Positions 9,075-22,400 of a stretch of 64,000 nucleotides of DNA are shown here, piece after piece (the stretch's first letter is position 1; each line of letters opens with the position of its first letter). The notes beneath the pieces were generated by a model. The model saw only the letters and a program-made list of their open reading frames with translations, ran no database searches and was not told where the DNA came from. Source of the stretch: Amblyomma americanum. Lineage: Eukaryota > Arthropoda > Arachnida > Ixodida > Ixodidae. A program made the position numbers and the translations under genes. The stretch covers positions 187,237,806-187,301,805 of the forward strand of contig NC_135502.1 of NCBI RefSeq assembly GCF_052857255.1, written 5' to 3'.

Positions 9075-9930
9075 CCATGAAAGCTAGACCTGCACTACGA
9101 GCAGCATGAACGGGCTCTTGAACCTCGAGAACCGCCTCTTTAGTACCGAGTTTTGAGCGAACGTGTCCAATTGCAACAAAACAAATACGTCCGGCGATGC
9201 GCGCACCATGAAAGCTGGACCTGCACCACGAGCAGAACGAACGGGGTTCTTGAACAGCGAGAACCGCCTCTTTAGTACCAAGTTTTTGAGCGAAGGAGTC
9301 CAATTGCAACAAAACAAATACGTCCAGCGATGCGCGCACCATGAAAGCTAGACCTGCACCACAAGCAGCATAAACGGCGCTTGAACAGCGAGAACTGCCT
9401 CTTTAGTACCGAGTTTTTTCAGCGAAGGAGTCCAAATGCAACAAAAACGAATACGTCTAGCGGTGTGCGTACCATGAAAGCTAGACCTGCACCACGAGCA
9501 GCATGAACGGGCGCTTGAACAGCGAGAACCGCCTTTTTAGTACCGAGTTTTTGAGCGAAGGAGTCCCATTGCAACAAAACAAATACGTCCAGCGATGCGC
9601 GCACCATGAAAGCTAGACCTGCACCACGAGCAGCATGAACAGGTGCATGAACAGCGAGAACCGCCTCGTTAGTACCGAGTTTTTGAGCGAAGGATTCCAA
9701 TTGACACAAAACAAAGTACGTCCAGCGATGCGCGCAACATGAAAGCTAGACCTGCACCACGAGCAGCATTTACGGGCGCTTGAACAAGCGTGAACCGCCT
9801 CTTTAGTACCGATTTTTTGAGCGAAGGATTCCGATTGCAACAAAACAAATACGTCCAGCGATGCGCGCACCATGAAAGCTGGACCTGCACCACTAGCAGC
9901 ATGAACGCGCGCCAGAACAGCGAGAACCGC
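9075..9930. repeat. Left edge of the array, indel-rich monomers
   Basis: The first six or so units next to the gap show many one- or two-base length changes that are rare later: a T missing at about 9152, an extra G near 9245, extra T and A near 9415 and 9445, an extra G in ACAAAGTACG near 9716 and insertions in GAACAAGCGTGAACC near 9783. Several are in homopolymers. This fits either ordinary decay at a satellite border or poor consensus near a contig end. Confidence 0.8.
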
Positions 9931-9934
9931 CTCT

Positions 9935-12900
9935 TTAGTACCAAGTGTTTAAGCGAAGAAGTCCAACTGCAACAAAACAAATACGACCAGCGATGCGCGC
10001 ACCTTGAAAGCTAGACCTGCACCCCGAGCAGCACTAACGGGCGCTTGAACAGCGAGAACCGCCACTTTAGTACCGAGTTATTGAGCGAAGGAGTCCAATT
10101 GCAACAAAATAAATACGTCCAGCGATGCGCGCACCATGAAAGCTGGACCTGCACCACGAGCAGCATGAACGTGCGCTTGAACAGCGAGAGCCGCCTGGTT
10201 AGTACCGGGTTTTTAAGCGAAGGAGTCCAACCGCAACAAAACAAATACGTCCAGCGTTGCGGGCGCCTTGAAAGCTAGACCTCCACCACGAGCAGCTTGA
10301 ACGGGCGCTTGAACAGCGAGAACTGCCACTTTAGTATCGAGTTTTTGACCGAAGGAGTCCAATTGCAACAAAACAAATACGTCCAGCCTTGCGCGCACCA
10401 TGAAAGCTAGACCTGCACTACGAGCAGCATAAACGGGCGCTTGAACAGCGAGAAACCGCCTCTTTAGTACCGAGTTTTTGAGCGAAGGAGTCCAATTGCA
10501 ACAAAACAAATACGTCCAGCGTTGCGCGCACCATGAAAGCTAGACCTGCACTACGAGCAGCATGAACGGGCTCTTGAACCTCGAGAACCGCCTCTTTAGT
10601 ACCGAGTTTTTGAGCGAACGTGTCCAATTGCAACAAAAACAAATACGTCCGGCGATGCGCGCACCTTGAAAGCTGGACCTGCACCACGAGCAGAATGAAC
10701 GGGTTCTTGAACAGCGAGAACCGCCTCTTTAGTACCAAGTTTTTGAGCGAAGGAGTCCAATTGCAACAAAACAAATACGTCCAGCGATGCGCGCACCATG
10801 AAAGCTAGACCTGCACCCCAAGCAGCATAAACGGGCGCTTGAACAGCGAGAACTGCCTCTTCAGTACCGAGTTTTTGAGCGAAGGAGTCCAAATGCAACA
10901 AAACGAATACGTCTAGCGGTGTGCGTACCATGAAAGCTAGACCTGCACCACGAGCAGCTTGAATGGGCGCTTGAACAGCGAGAACTGCCACTTTAGTATC
11001 GAGTTTTTGACCGAAGGAGTCCAATTGCAACAAAACAAATACGTCCAGCCTTGCGCGCACCATGAAAGCTAGACCTGCACTACCAGCAGCATGAACGGGC
11101 GCTTGAACAGCGAGAACCGCCTCTTTAGTACCGAGTTTTTGAGCAAAGGAGTCCAATTGCAACAAAACAAATACGTTCAGCGTTGCGCGCACCATGAAAG
11201 CTAGACCTGCACTACGAGCAGCATGAACGGGCTCTTGAACCTCGAGAACCGCCTCTTTAGTACCGAGTTTTTGAGCGAACGTGTCCAATTGCAACAAAAC
11301 AAATACGTCCGGCGATGCGCGCACCATGAAAGCTGGACCTGCACCACGATCAGAACGAACGGGTTCTTGAACAGCGAGAACCGCCTCTTTAGTACCAAGT
11401 TTTTGAGCGAAGGAGTCCCAATTGCAGCAAAACAAGTACGTCCAGCGATGCGCGCACCATGAAAGCTAGACCTGCACCACAAGCAGCATAAACGGGCGCT
11501 TGAACAGCGAGAACTGCCTCTTTAGTACCGAGTTTTTGAGCGAAGGAGTCCAAATGCAACAAAACGAATACGTCTAGCGGTGTGCGTACCATGAAAGCTA
11601 GACCTGCACCACGAGCAGCATGAACGGGCGCTTGAACAGCGAGAACCGCCTTTTTAGTACCGAGTTTTTGAGCGAAGGAGTCCCATTGCAACAAAACAAA
11701 TACGTCCAGCGATGCGCGCACCATGAAAGCTAGACCTGCACCACGAGCAGCATGAACAGGCGCTTGAACAGCGAGAACCGCCTCTTTAGTACCGAGTTTT
11801 TGAGCGAAGGATTCCAATTGACACAAAACAAATACGTCCAGCGATGCGCGCACCATCAAAGCTAGACCTGCACCACGAGCAGCATTTACGGGCGCTTGAA
11901 CAGCGAGAACCGCCTCTTTAGTACCGATTTTTTGAGCGAAGGATTCCGATTGCAACAAAACAAATACGTCCAGCGATGCGCGCACCATGAAAGCTAGACT
12001 TGCACCACGAGCAGCATGAACGGGCGCTTGAACAGCGAGAACCGCCTCTTTAGTACCGAGTTTTTGAGCGAAGGAGTCCAATTGCAACAAAACAAATACG
12101 TCCAGCGTTGCGCGCACCATGAAAGCTAGACCTCCACTACGAGCAGCATGAACGGGCTCTTGAACCTCGAGAACCGCCTCTTTAGTACCGAGTTTTTGAG
12201 CGAACGTGTCCAATTGCAACAAAACAAATACGTCCGGCGATGCGCGCACCATGAAAGCTAGACCTGCACCACGAGCAGAATGAACGGGTTCTTGAACAGC
12301 GAGAACCGCCTCTTTAGTACCAAGTTTTTGAGCGAAGGAGTCCAATTGCAACAAAACAAATACGTCCGGCGATGCGCGCACCATGAAAGCTGGACCTGCA
12401 CCACGAGCAGAACGAACGGGTTCTTGAACAGCGAGAACCGTCTCTTTAGTACCAAGTTTTTGAGCGAAGGAGTCCAATTGCAACAAAACAAATACGTCCA
12501 GCGATGCGCGCACCATGAAAGCTAGACCTGCACCACAAGCAGCATAAACGGGCGCTTGAACAGCGAGAACTGCCTCTTTAGTACCGAGTTTTTGAGCGAA
12601 GGAGTCCATATGCAACAAAACGAATACGTCTAGCGGTGTGCGTACCATGAAAGCTAGACCTGCACCACGAGCAGCATGAACGGGCGCTTGAACAGCGAGA
12701 ACCGCCTTTTTAGTACCGAGTTTTTGAGCGAAGGAGTCCCATTGCAACAAAACAAATACGTCCAGCGATGCGCGCCCCATGAAAGCTAGACCTGCACCAC
12801 GAGCAGCATGAACAGGCGCTTGAACAGCGAGAACCGCCTCTTTAGTACCGAGTTTTTGAGCGAAGGATTCCAATTGACACAAAACAAATACGTCCAGCGA

Positions 12901-15900
12901 TGCGCGCACCATGAAAGCTAGACCTGCACCACGAGCAGCATTTACGGGCGCTTGAACAGCGAGAACCGCCTCTTTAGTACCGATCTTTTGAGCGAAGGAT
13001 TCCGATTGCAACAAAACAAATACGTCCAGCGATGCGCGCACCATGAAAGCTAGACTTGCACCACGAGCAGCATGAACGGGCTCTTGAACCTCGAGAACCG
13101 CCTCTTTAGTACCGAGTTTTTGAGCGAACGTGTCCAATTGCAACAAAACAAATACGTCCGGCGATGCGCGCACCATGAAAGCTAGACCTGCACCACGAGC
13201 AAAATGAACGGGTTCTTGAACAGCGAGAACCGCCTCTTTAGTACCAAGTTTTTGAGCGAAGGAGTCCAATTGCAACAAAACAAATACGTCCGGCGATGCG
13301 CGCACCATGAAAGCTGGACCTGCACCACGAGCAGAACGAACGGGTTCTTGAACAGCGAGAACCGCCTCTTTAGTACCAAGTTTTTGAGCGAAGGAGTCCA
13401 ATTGCAACAAAACAAATACGTCCAGCGATGCGCGCACCATGAAAGCTAGACCTGCACCACAAGCAGCATAAACGGGCTCTTGAACAGCGAGAACTGCCTC
13501 TTTAGTACCGAGTTTTTGAGCGAAGGAGTCCATATGCAACAAAACGAATACGTCTAGCGGTGTGCGTACCATGAAAGCTAGACCTGCACCACGAGCAGCA
13601 TGAACGGGCACTTGAACAGCGAGAACCGCCTTTTTAGTACCGAGTTTTTGAGCGAAGGAGTCCCATTGCAACAAAACAAATACGTCCAGCGATGCGCGCA
13701 CCATGAAAGCTAGACCTGCATCACGAGCAGCATTTACGGGCGCTTGAACAGCGAGAACCGCCTCTTTAGTACCGATCTTTTGAGCGAAGGATTCCGATTG
13801 CAACAAAACAAATACGTCCAGCGATGCGCGCACCATGAAAGGTAGACTTGCACCACGAGCAGCATGAACGGGCGCTTAAACAGCGCGAACCGCCTCTTTA
13901 GTACCGAGTTTTTAAGCGAAGGAGTCCAACTGCAACAAAACAAATACGTCCAGCGATACGCGCACCATGAAAGCTAGACCTGTACCACGAGCAGCATGAA
14001 GGCGCGCTTGAACAGCCAGAACCACCTCTTTAGTACCGAGTTTTTGAGCGAAGGATTCCAATTGACACAAAACAAATACGTCCAGCGATGCGCGCACCAT
14101 GAAAGCTAGACCTGCATCACGAGCAGCATTTACGGGCGCTTGAACAGCGAGAACCGCCTCTTTAGTACCGATCTTTTGAGCGAAGGATTCCGATTGCAAC
14201 AAAACAAATACGTCCAGCGATGCGCGCACCATGAAAGCTAGACTTGCACCACGAGCAGCATGAACGGGCGCTTAAACAGCGCGAACCGCCTCTTTAGTAC
14301 CAAGTGTTTAAGCGAAGAAGTCCAACTGCAACAAAACAAATACGACCAGCGATGCGCGCACCTTGAAAGCTAGACCTGCACCCCGAGCAGCACTAACGGG
14401 CGCTTGAACAGCGAGAACCGCCACTTTAGTACCGAGTTATTGAGCGAAGGAGTCCAATTGCAACAAAATAAATACGTCCAGCGATGCGCGCACCATGAAA
14501 GCTGGACCTGCACCACGAGCAGCATGAACGTGCGCTTGAACAGCGAGAGCCGCCTGGTTAGTACCGGGTTTTTAAGCGAAGGAGTCCAACCGCAACAAAA
14601 CAAATACGTCCAGCGATGCGAGCGCCTTGAAAGCTAGACCTCCACCACGAGCAGCTTGAACGGGCGCTTGAACAGCGAGAACTGCCACTTTAGTATCGAG
14701 TTTTTGACCGAAGGAGTCCAATTGCAACAAAACAAATACGTCCAGCCTTGCGCGCACCATGAAAGCTAGACCTGCACTACGAGCAGCATAAACGGGCGCT
14801 TGAACAGCGAGAACCGCCTCTTTAGTACCGAGTTTTTGAGCGAAGGAGTCCAATTGCAACAAAACAAATACGTCCAGCGTTGCGCGCACCATGAAAGCTA
14901 GACCTGCACTACGAGCAGCATGAACGGGCTCTTGAACCTCGAGAACCGCCTCTTTAGTACCGAGTTTTTGAGCGAACGTGTCCAATTGCAACAAAACAAA
15001 TACGTCCGGCGATGCGCGCACCTTGAAAGCTGGACCTGCACCACGAGCAGAATGAACGGGTTCTTGAACAGCGAGAACCGCCTCTTTAGTACCAAGTTTT
15101 TGAGCGAAGGAGTCCAATTGCAACAAAACAAATACGTCCAGCGATGCGCGCACCATGAAAATTAGACCTGCACCACAAGCAGCATAAACGGGCGCTTGAA
15201 CAGCGAGAACTGCCTCTTCAGTACCGAGTTTTTGAGCGAAGGAGTCCAAATGCAACAAAACGAATACGTCTAGCGCTGTGCGTACCATGAAAGCTAGACC
15301 TGCACCACGAGCAGCTTGAATGGGCGCTTGAACAGCGAGAACTGCCACTTTAGTATCGAGTTTTTGACCGAAGGAGTCCAATTGCAACAAAACAAATACG
15401 TCCAGCCTTGCGCGCACCATGAAAGCTAGACCTGCACTACCAGCAGCATGAACGGGCGCTTGAACAGCGAGAACCGCCTCTTTAGTACCGAGTTTTTGAG
15501 CAAAGGAGTCCAATTGCAACAAAACAAATACGTTCAGCGTTGCGCGCACCATGAAAGCTAGACCTGCACTACGAGCAGCATGAACGGGCTCTTGAACCTC
15601 GAGAACCGCCTCTTTAGTACCGAGTTTTTGAGCGAACGTGTCCAATTGCAACAAAACAAATACGTCCGGCGATGCGCGCACCATGAAAGCTGGACCTGCA
15701 CCACGATCAGAACGAACGGGTTCTTGAACAGCGAGAACCGCCTCTTTAGTACCAAGTTTTTGAGCGAAGGAGTCCAATTGCAGCAAAACAAGTACGTCCA
15801 GCGATGCGCGCACCATGAAAGCTAGACCTGCACCACAAGCAGCATAAACGGGCGCTTGAACAGCGAGAACTGCCTCTTTAGTACCGAGTTTTTGAGCGAA

Positions 15901-16384
15901 GGAGTCCAAATGCAACAAAACGAATACGTCTAGCGGTGTGCGTACCATGAAAGCTAGACCTGCACCACGAGCAGCATGAACGGGCGCTTGAACAGCGAGA
16001 ACCGCCTTTTTAGTACCGAGTTTTTGAGCGAAGGAGTCCCATTGCAACAAAACAAATACGTCCAGCGATGCGCGCCCCATGAAAGCTAGACCTGCACCAC
16101 GAGCAGCATGAACAGGCGCTTGAACAGCGAGAACCGCCTCTTTAGTACCGAGTTTTTGAGCGAAGGATTCCAATTGACACAAAACAAATACGTCCAGCGA
16201 TGCGCGCACCATGAAAGCTAGACCTGCACCACGAGCAGCATTTACGGGCGCTTGAACAGCGAGAACCGCCTCTTTAGTACCGATCTTTTGAGCGAAGGAT
16301 TCCGATTGCAACAAAACAAATACGTCCAGCGATGCGCGCACCATGAAAGCTAGACTTGCACCACGAGCAGCATGAACGGGCTCT
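9935..16384. repeat. Duplicated satellite block, copies about 4.36 kb apart
   Basis: About 9935-12027 corresponds to 14294-16384 unit by unit at an offset of 4359 falling to 4357 bp (33 monomers plus small indels). Shared rare variants include AGTGTTTAAGCGAAG (9944 and 14303) and TTACCGGGTTTTTAAG-like units near 10200 and 14560. Between them, 12138-12793 recurs at 13062-13717, an offset of 924 bp (7 monomers). Boundaries are by eye. Confidence 0.75.
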
Positions 16385-19300
16385 TGAACCTCGAGAACCG
16401 CCTCTTTAGTACCGAGTTTTTGAGCGAACGTGTCCAATTGCAACAAAACAAATACGTCCGGCGATGCGCGCACCATGAAAGCTAGACCTGCACCACGAGC
16501 AGAATGAACGGGTTCTTGAACAGCGAGAACCGCCTCTTTAGTACCAAGTTTTTGAGCGAAGGAGTCCAATTGCAACAAAACAAATACGTCCGGCGATGCG
16601 CGCACCATGAAAGCTGGACCTGCACCACGAGCAGAACGAACGGGTTCTTGAACAGCGAGAACCGCCTCTTTAGTACCAAGTTTTTGAGCGAAGGAGTCCA
16701 ATTGCAACAAAACAAATACGTCCAGCGATGCGCGCACCATGAAAGCTAGACCTGCACCACAAGCAGCATAAACGGGCTCTTGAACAGCGAGAACTGCCTC
16801 TTTAGTACCGAGTTTTTGAGCGAAGGAGTCCATATGCAACAAAACGAATACGTCTAGCGGTGTGCGTACCATGAAAGCTAGACCTGCACCACGAGCAGCA
16901 TGAACGGGCACTTGAACAGCGAGAACCGCCTTTTTAGTACCGAGTTTTTGAGCGAAGGAGTCCCATTGCAACAAAACAAATACGTCCAGCGATGCGCGCC
17001 CCATGAAAGCTAGACCTGCACCACGAGCAGCATGAACAGGCGCTTGAACAGCGAGAACCGCCTCTTTAGTACCGAGTTTTTGAGCGAAGGATTCCAATTG
17101 ACACAAAACAAATACGTCCAGCGATGCGCGCACCATGAAAGCTAGACCTGCATCACGAGCAGCATTTACGGGCGCTTGAACAGCGAGAACCGCCTCTTTA
17201 GTACCGATCTTTTGAGCGAAGGATTCCGATTGCAACAAAACAAATACGTCCAGCAATGCGCGCACCATGAAAGCTAGACTTGCACCACGAGCAGCATGAA
17301 CGGGCGCTTAAACAGCGCGAACCGCCTCTTTAGTACCGAGTTTTTAAGCGAAGGAGTCCAACTGCAACAAAACAAATACGTCCAGCGATACGCGCACCAT
17401 GAAAGCTAGACCTGCACCACGAGCAGCATGAAGGCGCGCTTGAACAGCCAGAACCACCTCTTTAGTACCGAAGTTTTGAGCGAATGAGTCCAATTTCAAC
17501 AAAACAAATACGTCCAGCGATGCGCGCACCATGAAAGCTGGACTTGCACCACTAGCAGCATGAACGGGCGCCAGAACAGCGAGAACCGCCTCTTTAGTAC
17601 CGAGTGTTTAAGCGAAGAAGTCCAACTGCAACAAAACAAATACGACCAGCGATGCGCGCACCTTGAAAGCTAGACCTGCACCCCGAGCAGCACTAACGGG
17701 CGCTTGAACAGCGAGAACCGCCACTTTAGTACCGAGTTATTGAGCGAAGGAGTCCAATTGCAACAAAACAATTACGTCCAGCGATGCGCGCACCATGAAA
17801 GCTAGACCTGCACCACGAGCAGCATGAACCGGCGCTTGAACAGCGAGAACCGCCTCTTTAGTACCGAGTTTTTGTGCGCAGGAGTCCAATTGCAACAAAA
17901 CAAATACGTCCAGCGATGCGCGCACCATGAAAGCTAGACCTGCACCACGAGCAGCATGAACGGGCGCTTGAACAGCGAGAACCGCCTCTTTAGTACCGAG
18001 TTTTTGAGCGAAGGAGTCCAATATCAACAAAACAAATACGTCCAGCGATGCGCGCACCATGAAAGCTGGACCTGCACCACGAGCAGAATGAACGGGTTCT
18101 TGAACAGCGAGAACCGCCTCTTTAGTACCGAGTTTTTGATCGATGGAATCCAATTGCAACAAAACAAATACGTCTAGCGGTGTGCGTACCATGAAAGCTA
18201 GACCTGCACCACGAGCAGCATGAACGGGCGCTTGAACAGCGAGAACCGCCCCTTAATTACCCAGTTTTTGAGCGAAGGAGTCCCATTGCAACAAAACAAA
18301 TACGTCCAGCGATGCGCGCACCATGAAAGCTAGACCTGCACCACGAGCAGCATGAACAGGCGCTTGAACAGTGAGAACCGCCTCTTTAGTACCGAGTTTT
18401 TGAGCGAAGGATTCCAATTGCAACAAAACAAATACGTCCAGCCTTGCGCGCACCATGAAAGCTAGACCTGCACTACGAGCAGCATGAACGGGCGCTTGAA
18501 CAGCGAGAACCGCCTCTTTAGTACCGAGTTTTTGAGCGAAGGAGTCCAATTGCAACAAAACAAATACGTCCAGCGTTGCGCGCACAATGAAAGCTAGACC
18601 TGCACCATGAGCAGCATGAACGGGCGCTTGAACAGCGAGAACCGCCTCTTTTGTACCGAGTTTTTGAGCGAAGGAGTCCAATTGCAACAAAACAAATACG
18701 TCCAGCGTTGCGCGCACCATGAAAGCTAGACTTGCACCACGAGCAGCATGAACAGGCGCTTGAACAGCGAGAACCGCCTCGTTAGTACCAACTTTTTGAG
18801 CGAAGCAGTCCAATTGCAACAAAACAAATACGTCCAGCGATGCGCGCACCATGAAATCTAGACCTGCACCACGAGCAGCATGAACGCGCGCTTGAACAGC
18901 GAGAACCACCTCTTCAGTACCGAGATTTTGAGCGAAGGAGTCGAATTTCAACAAAACAAATTCGTCCAGGGATGCGCGCATCATGAAAGTTGGACCTGCA
19001 CCACTAGCAGCATGAACGGGCGCCAGAACAGCGAGAACCGCCTCTTTAGTACCGAGTTTTTAAGCGAAGAAGTCCAACTGCAACAAAACAAATACGTCCA
19101 GCGATGCGCGCACCATGAAAGCTAGACCTGCGCCACTAGCAGCATGAACGGGCGCAGAACAACGAGAACTGCCACTTTAGTTTCGAGTTTTTGACCGAAG
19201 GAGTCCAATTGCAAAAAAACAAATACGTCCAGACTTTCCCGCACCATGAAAGCTAGACCTGCACTACGAGCAGCATGAACGGGCGCTTGAACAGCGAGAA

Positions 19301-19494
19301 CCGCCTCTTTAGTACCGAGTTTTTGAGCGAAGGAGTCCAATTGCAACAAAACAAATACGTCCAGCGTGGCGCGCACCATGAAAGCTAGACCTGCACTACG
19401 AGCAGCATGAACGGGCTCTTGAACCTCGAGAACCGCCTCTTTAGTACCGAGTTTTTGAGCGAACGTGTCCAATTGCAACAAAACAAATACGTCC

Positions 19495-22400
19495 GGCGAT
19501 GCGCGCACCATGAAAGCTGGACCTGCACCACAAGCAGAATGAACGGGTTCTTGAACAGCGAGAACCGCCTCTTTAGTACCAAGTTTTTGAGCGAAGGAGT
19601 CCAAATGCAACAAAACAAATACGTCCAGCGATGCGCGCACCATGAAAGCTAGACCTGCACCACGAGCAGCATAAACGGGCGCTTGAACAGCGAGAACTGC
19701 CTCTTTAGTACCGAGTTTTTGAGCGAAGGAGTCCAATTGCAACAAAACGATTACTTCTAGCGGTGTGCGTACCATGAAAGCTAGACCTGCACCACGAGCA
19801 GCTTGAACGGGCGCTTGAACAGCGAGAAACGCCACTTTAGTATCGAGTTTTTGAGCGACGGAGTCCAATTGCAACAAAACAAATACGTCCAGCGTTGCGC
19901 GCACCATGAAAGCTAGACCTGCACTACGAGCAGCATGAACGGGCGCTTGAACCGCGAGAACCGCCTCTTTAGTACCGAGTTTTTGAGCGAAGGAGTCCAA
20001 TTGCAACAAAACAAATACGTCCAGCGTTGCGCGCACCAAGAAAGCTGGACCTGCACACCCAGCAGCACTAACGGGCGCTTGAACAGCGAGAACCGCCACT
20101 TTAGTACCGAGTTATTGAGCGAAGGAGTCCAATTGCAACAAAATAAATACGTCCAGCGATGCGCGCACCATGAAAGCTGGACATGCACCACGAGCAGCAT
20201 GAAAGTGCGCTTGAACAGCGAGAACCCCCTCTTTAGTACCGAGTTTTTGAGCGAAGGAGTCCAATTGCAAAAAAACAAGTACGTCCAGCGGTGCGCGCAC
20301 CATGAAAGCTAGACCTGCACCACGAGCAGCATGAACGGGCGCTTGGACAGCGAGAACCGCCTCTTTAGTACCGAGTTTTTGAGCGAAGGAGTCCAATTGC
20401 AACAAAACAATTACGTCCAGCGATGCGCGCACCATGAAAGCTAGACCTGCACCACGAGCAGCATGAACGGGCGCTTGAACAGCGAGAACCGCCTCTTTAG
20501 TACCGAGTTTTTGTGCGCAGGAGTCCAATTGCAACAAAACAAATACGTCCAGCGATGCGCGCACCATGAAAGCTAGACCTGCACCACGAGCAGCATGAAC
20601 GGGCGCTTGAACAGCGAGAACCGCCACTTTAGTACCGAGTTTTTGAGCGAAGGAGTCCAATATGAACAAAACAAATACGTCCATCGATGCGCGCACCATG
20701 AAAGCTGGACCTGTACCACGAGCAGCATGAACGGGCGCTAGAACTGCGAGAGCCGCCTGGTTAGTACCGGGTTTTTAAGCGAAGGAGTCCAACCGCAACA
20801 AAACAAATACGTCCAGCGATGCGCGCGCCTTGAAAGCTAGACCTCCACCACGAGCAGCTTGAACGGGCGCTTGAACAGCGAGAACTGCCACTTTAGTATC
20901 GAGTTTTTGACCGAAGGAGTCCAATTGCAACAAAACAAATACGTCCAGCCTTGCGCGCACCATGAAAGCTAGACCTGCACTACGAGCAGCATAAACGGGC
21001 GCTTGAACAGCGAGAACCGCCTCTTTAGTACCGAGTTTTTGAGCGAAGGAGTCCAATTGCAACAAAACAAATACGTCCAGCGTTGCGCGCACCATGAAAG
21101 CTAGACCTGCACTACGAGCAGCATGAACGGGCTCTTGAACCTCGAGAACCGCCTCTTGAGTACCGAGTTTTTGAGCGAACGTGTCCAATTGCAACAAAAC
21201 AAATACGTCCGGCGATGCGCGCACCATGAAAGCTGGACCTGCACCACGAGCAGAATGAACGGGTTCTTGAACAGCGAGAACCGCCTCTTTAGTACCAAGT
21301 TTTTGAGCGAAGGAGTCCAATTGCAACAAAACAAATACGTCCAGCGATGCGCGCACCATGAAAGCTAGACCTGCACCACAAGCAGCATAAACGGGCGCTT
21401 GAACAGCGAGAACTGCCTCTTTAGTACCGAGTTTTTGAGCGAAGGAGTCCAAATGCAACAAAACGAATACGTCTAGCGGTGTGCGTACCATGAAAGCTAG
21501 ACCTGCACCACGAGCAGCTTGAACGGGCGCTTGAACAGCGAGAACTGCCTCTTTAGTATCGAGTTTTTGACCGAAGGAGTCCAATTGCAACAAAACAAAT
21601 ACGTCCAGCCTTGCGCGCACCATGAAAGCTAGACCTGCACTACGAGCAGCATGAACGGGCGCTTGAACAGCGAGAACCGCCTCTTTAGTACCGAGTTTTT
21701 CAGCGAAGGAGTCCAATTGCAACAAAACAAATACGTCCAGCGTTGCGCGCACCATGAAAGCTAGACCTGCACTACGAGCAGCATGAACGGGCTCTTGAAC
21801 CTCGAGAACCGCCTCTTTATTACCGAGTTTTTGAGCGAACGTGTCCAATTGCAACAAAACAAATACGTCCGGCGATGCGCGCACCATGAAAGCTAGACCT
21901 GCACCACGAGCAGCATGAACGGGCGCTTGAACAGCGAGAACCGCCTTTTTAGTACCGAGTTTTTGAGCGAAGGAGTCCCATTGCAACAAAACAAATACGT
22001 CCAGCGATGCGCGCACCATGAAAGCTAGACCTGCACCACGAGCAGCATGAATAGGCGCTTGAACAGCGAGAACCGCCTCTTTAGTACCGAGTTTTTGAGC
22101 GAAGGATTCCAATTGACACAAAACAAATACGTCCAGCGATGCGCGCACCATGAAAGCTAGACCTGCACTACGAGCAGCATGAACGGGCGCTTGAACAGCG
22201 AGAACCGCCTCTTTAGTACCGATTTTTTTAGCGAAGGATTCCGATTGCAACAAAACAAATACGTCCAGCGATGCGCGCACCATGAAAGCTAGACTTGCAC
22301 CACGAGCAGCATGAATGGGCGCTTGAACAGCGCGAACCGCCTCTTTAGTACCGAGTTTTTAAGCGAAAGAGTCCAACTGCAACAAAACAAATACGTCCAG

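Noticed and set aside
8610..9342. Open frames spanning the N run
   Set aside because: They join LINE and satellite sequence across a 100-N gap and are artefacts.
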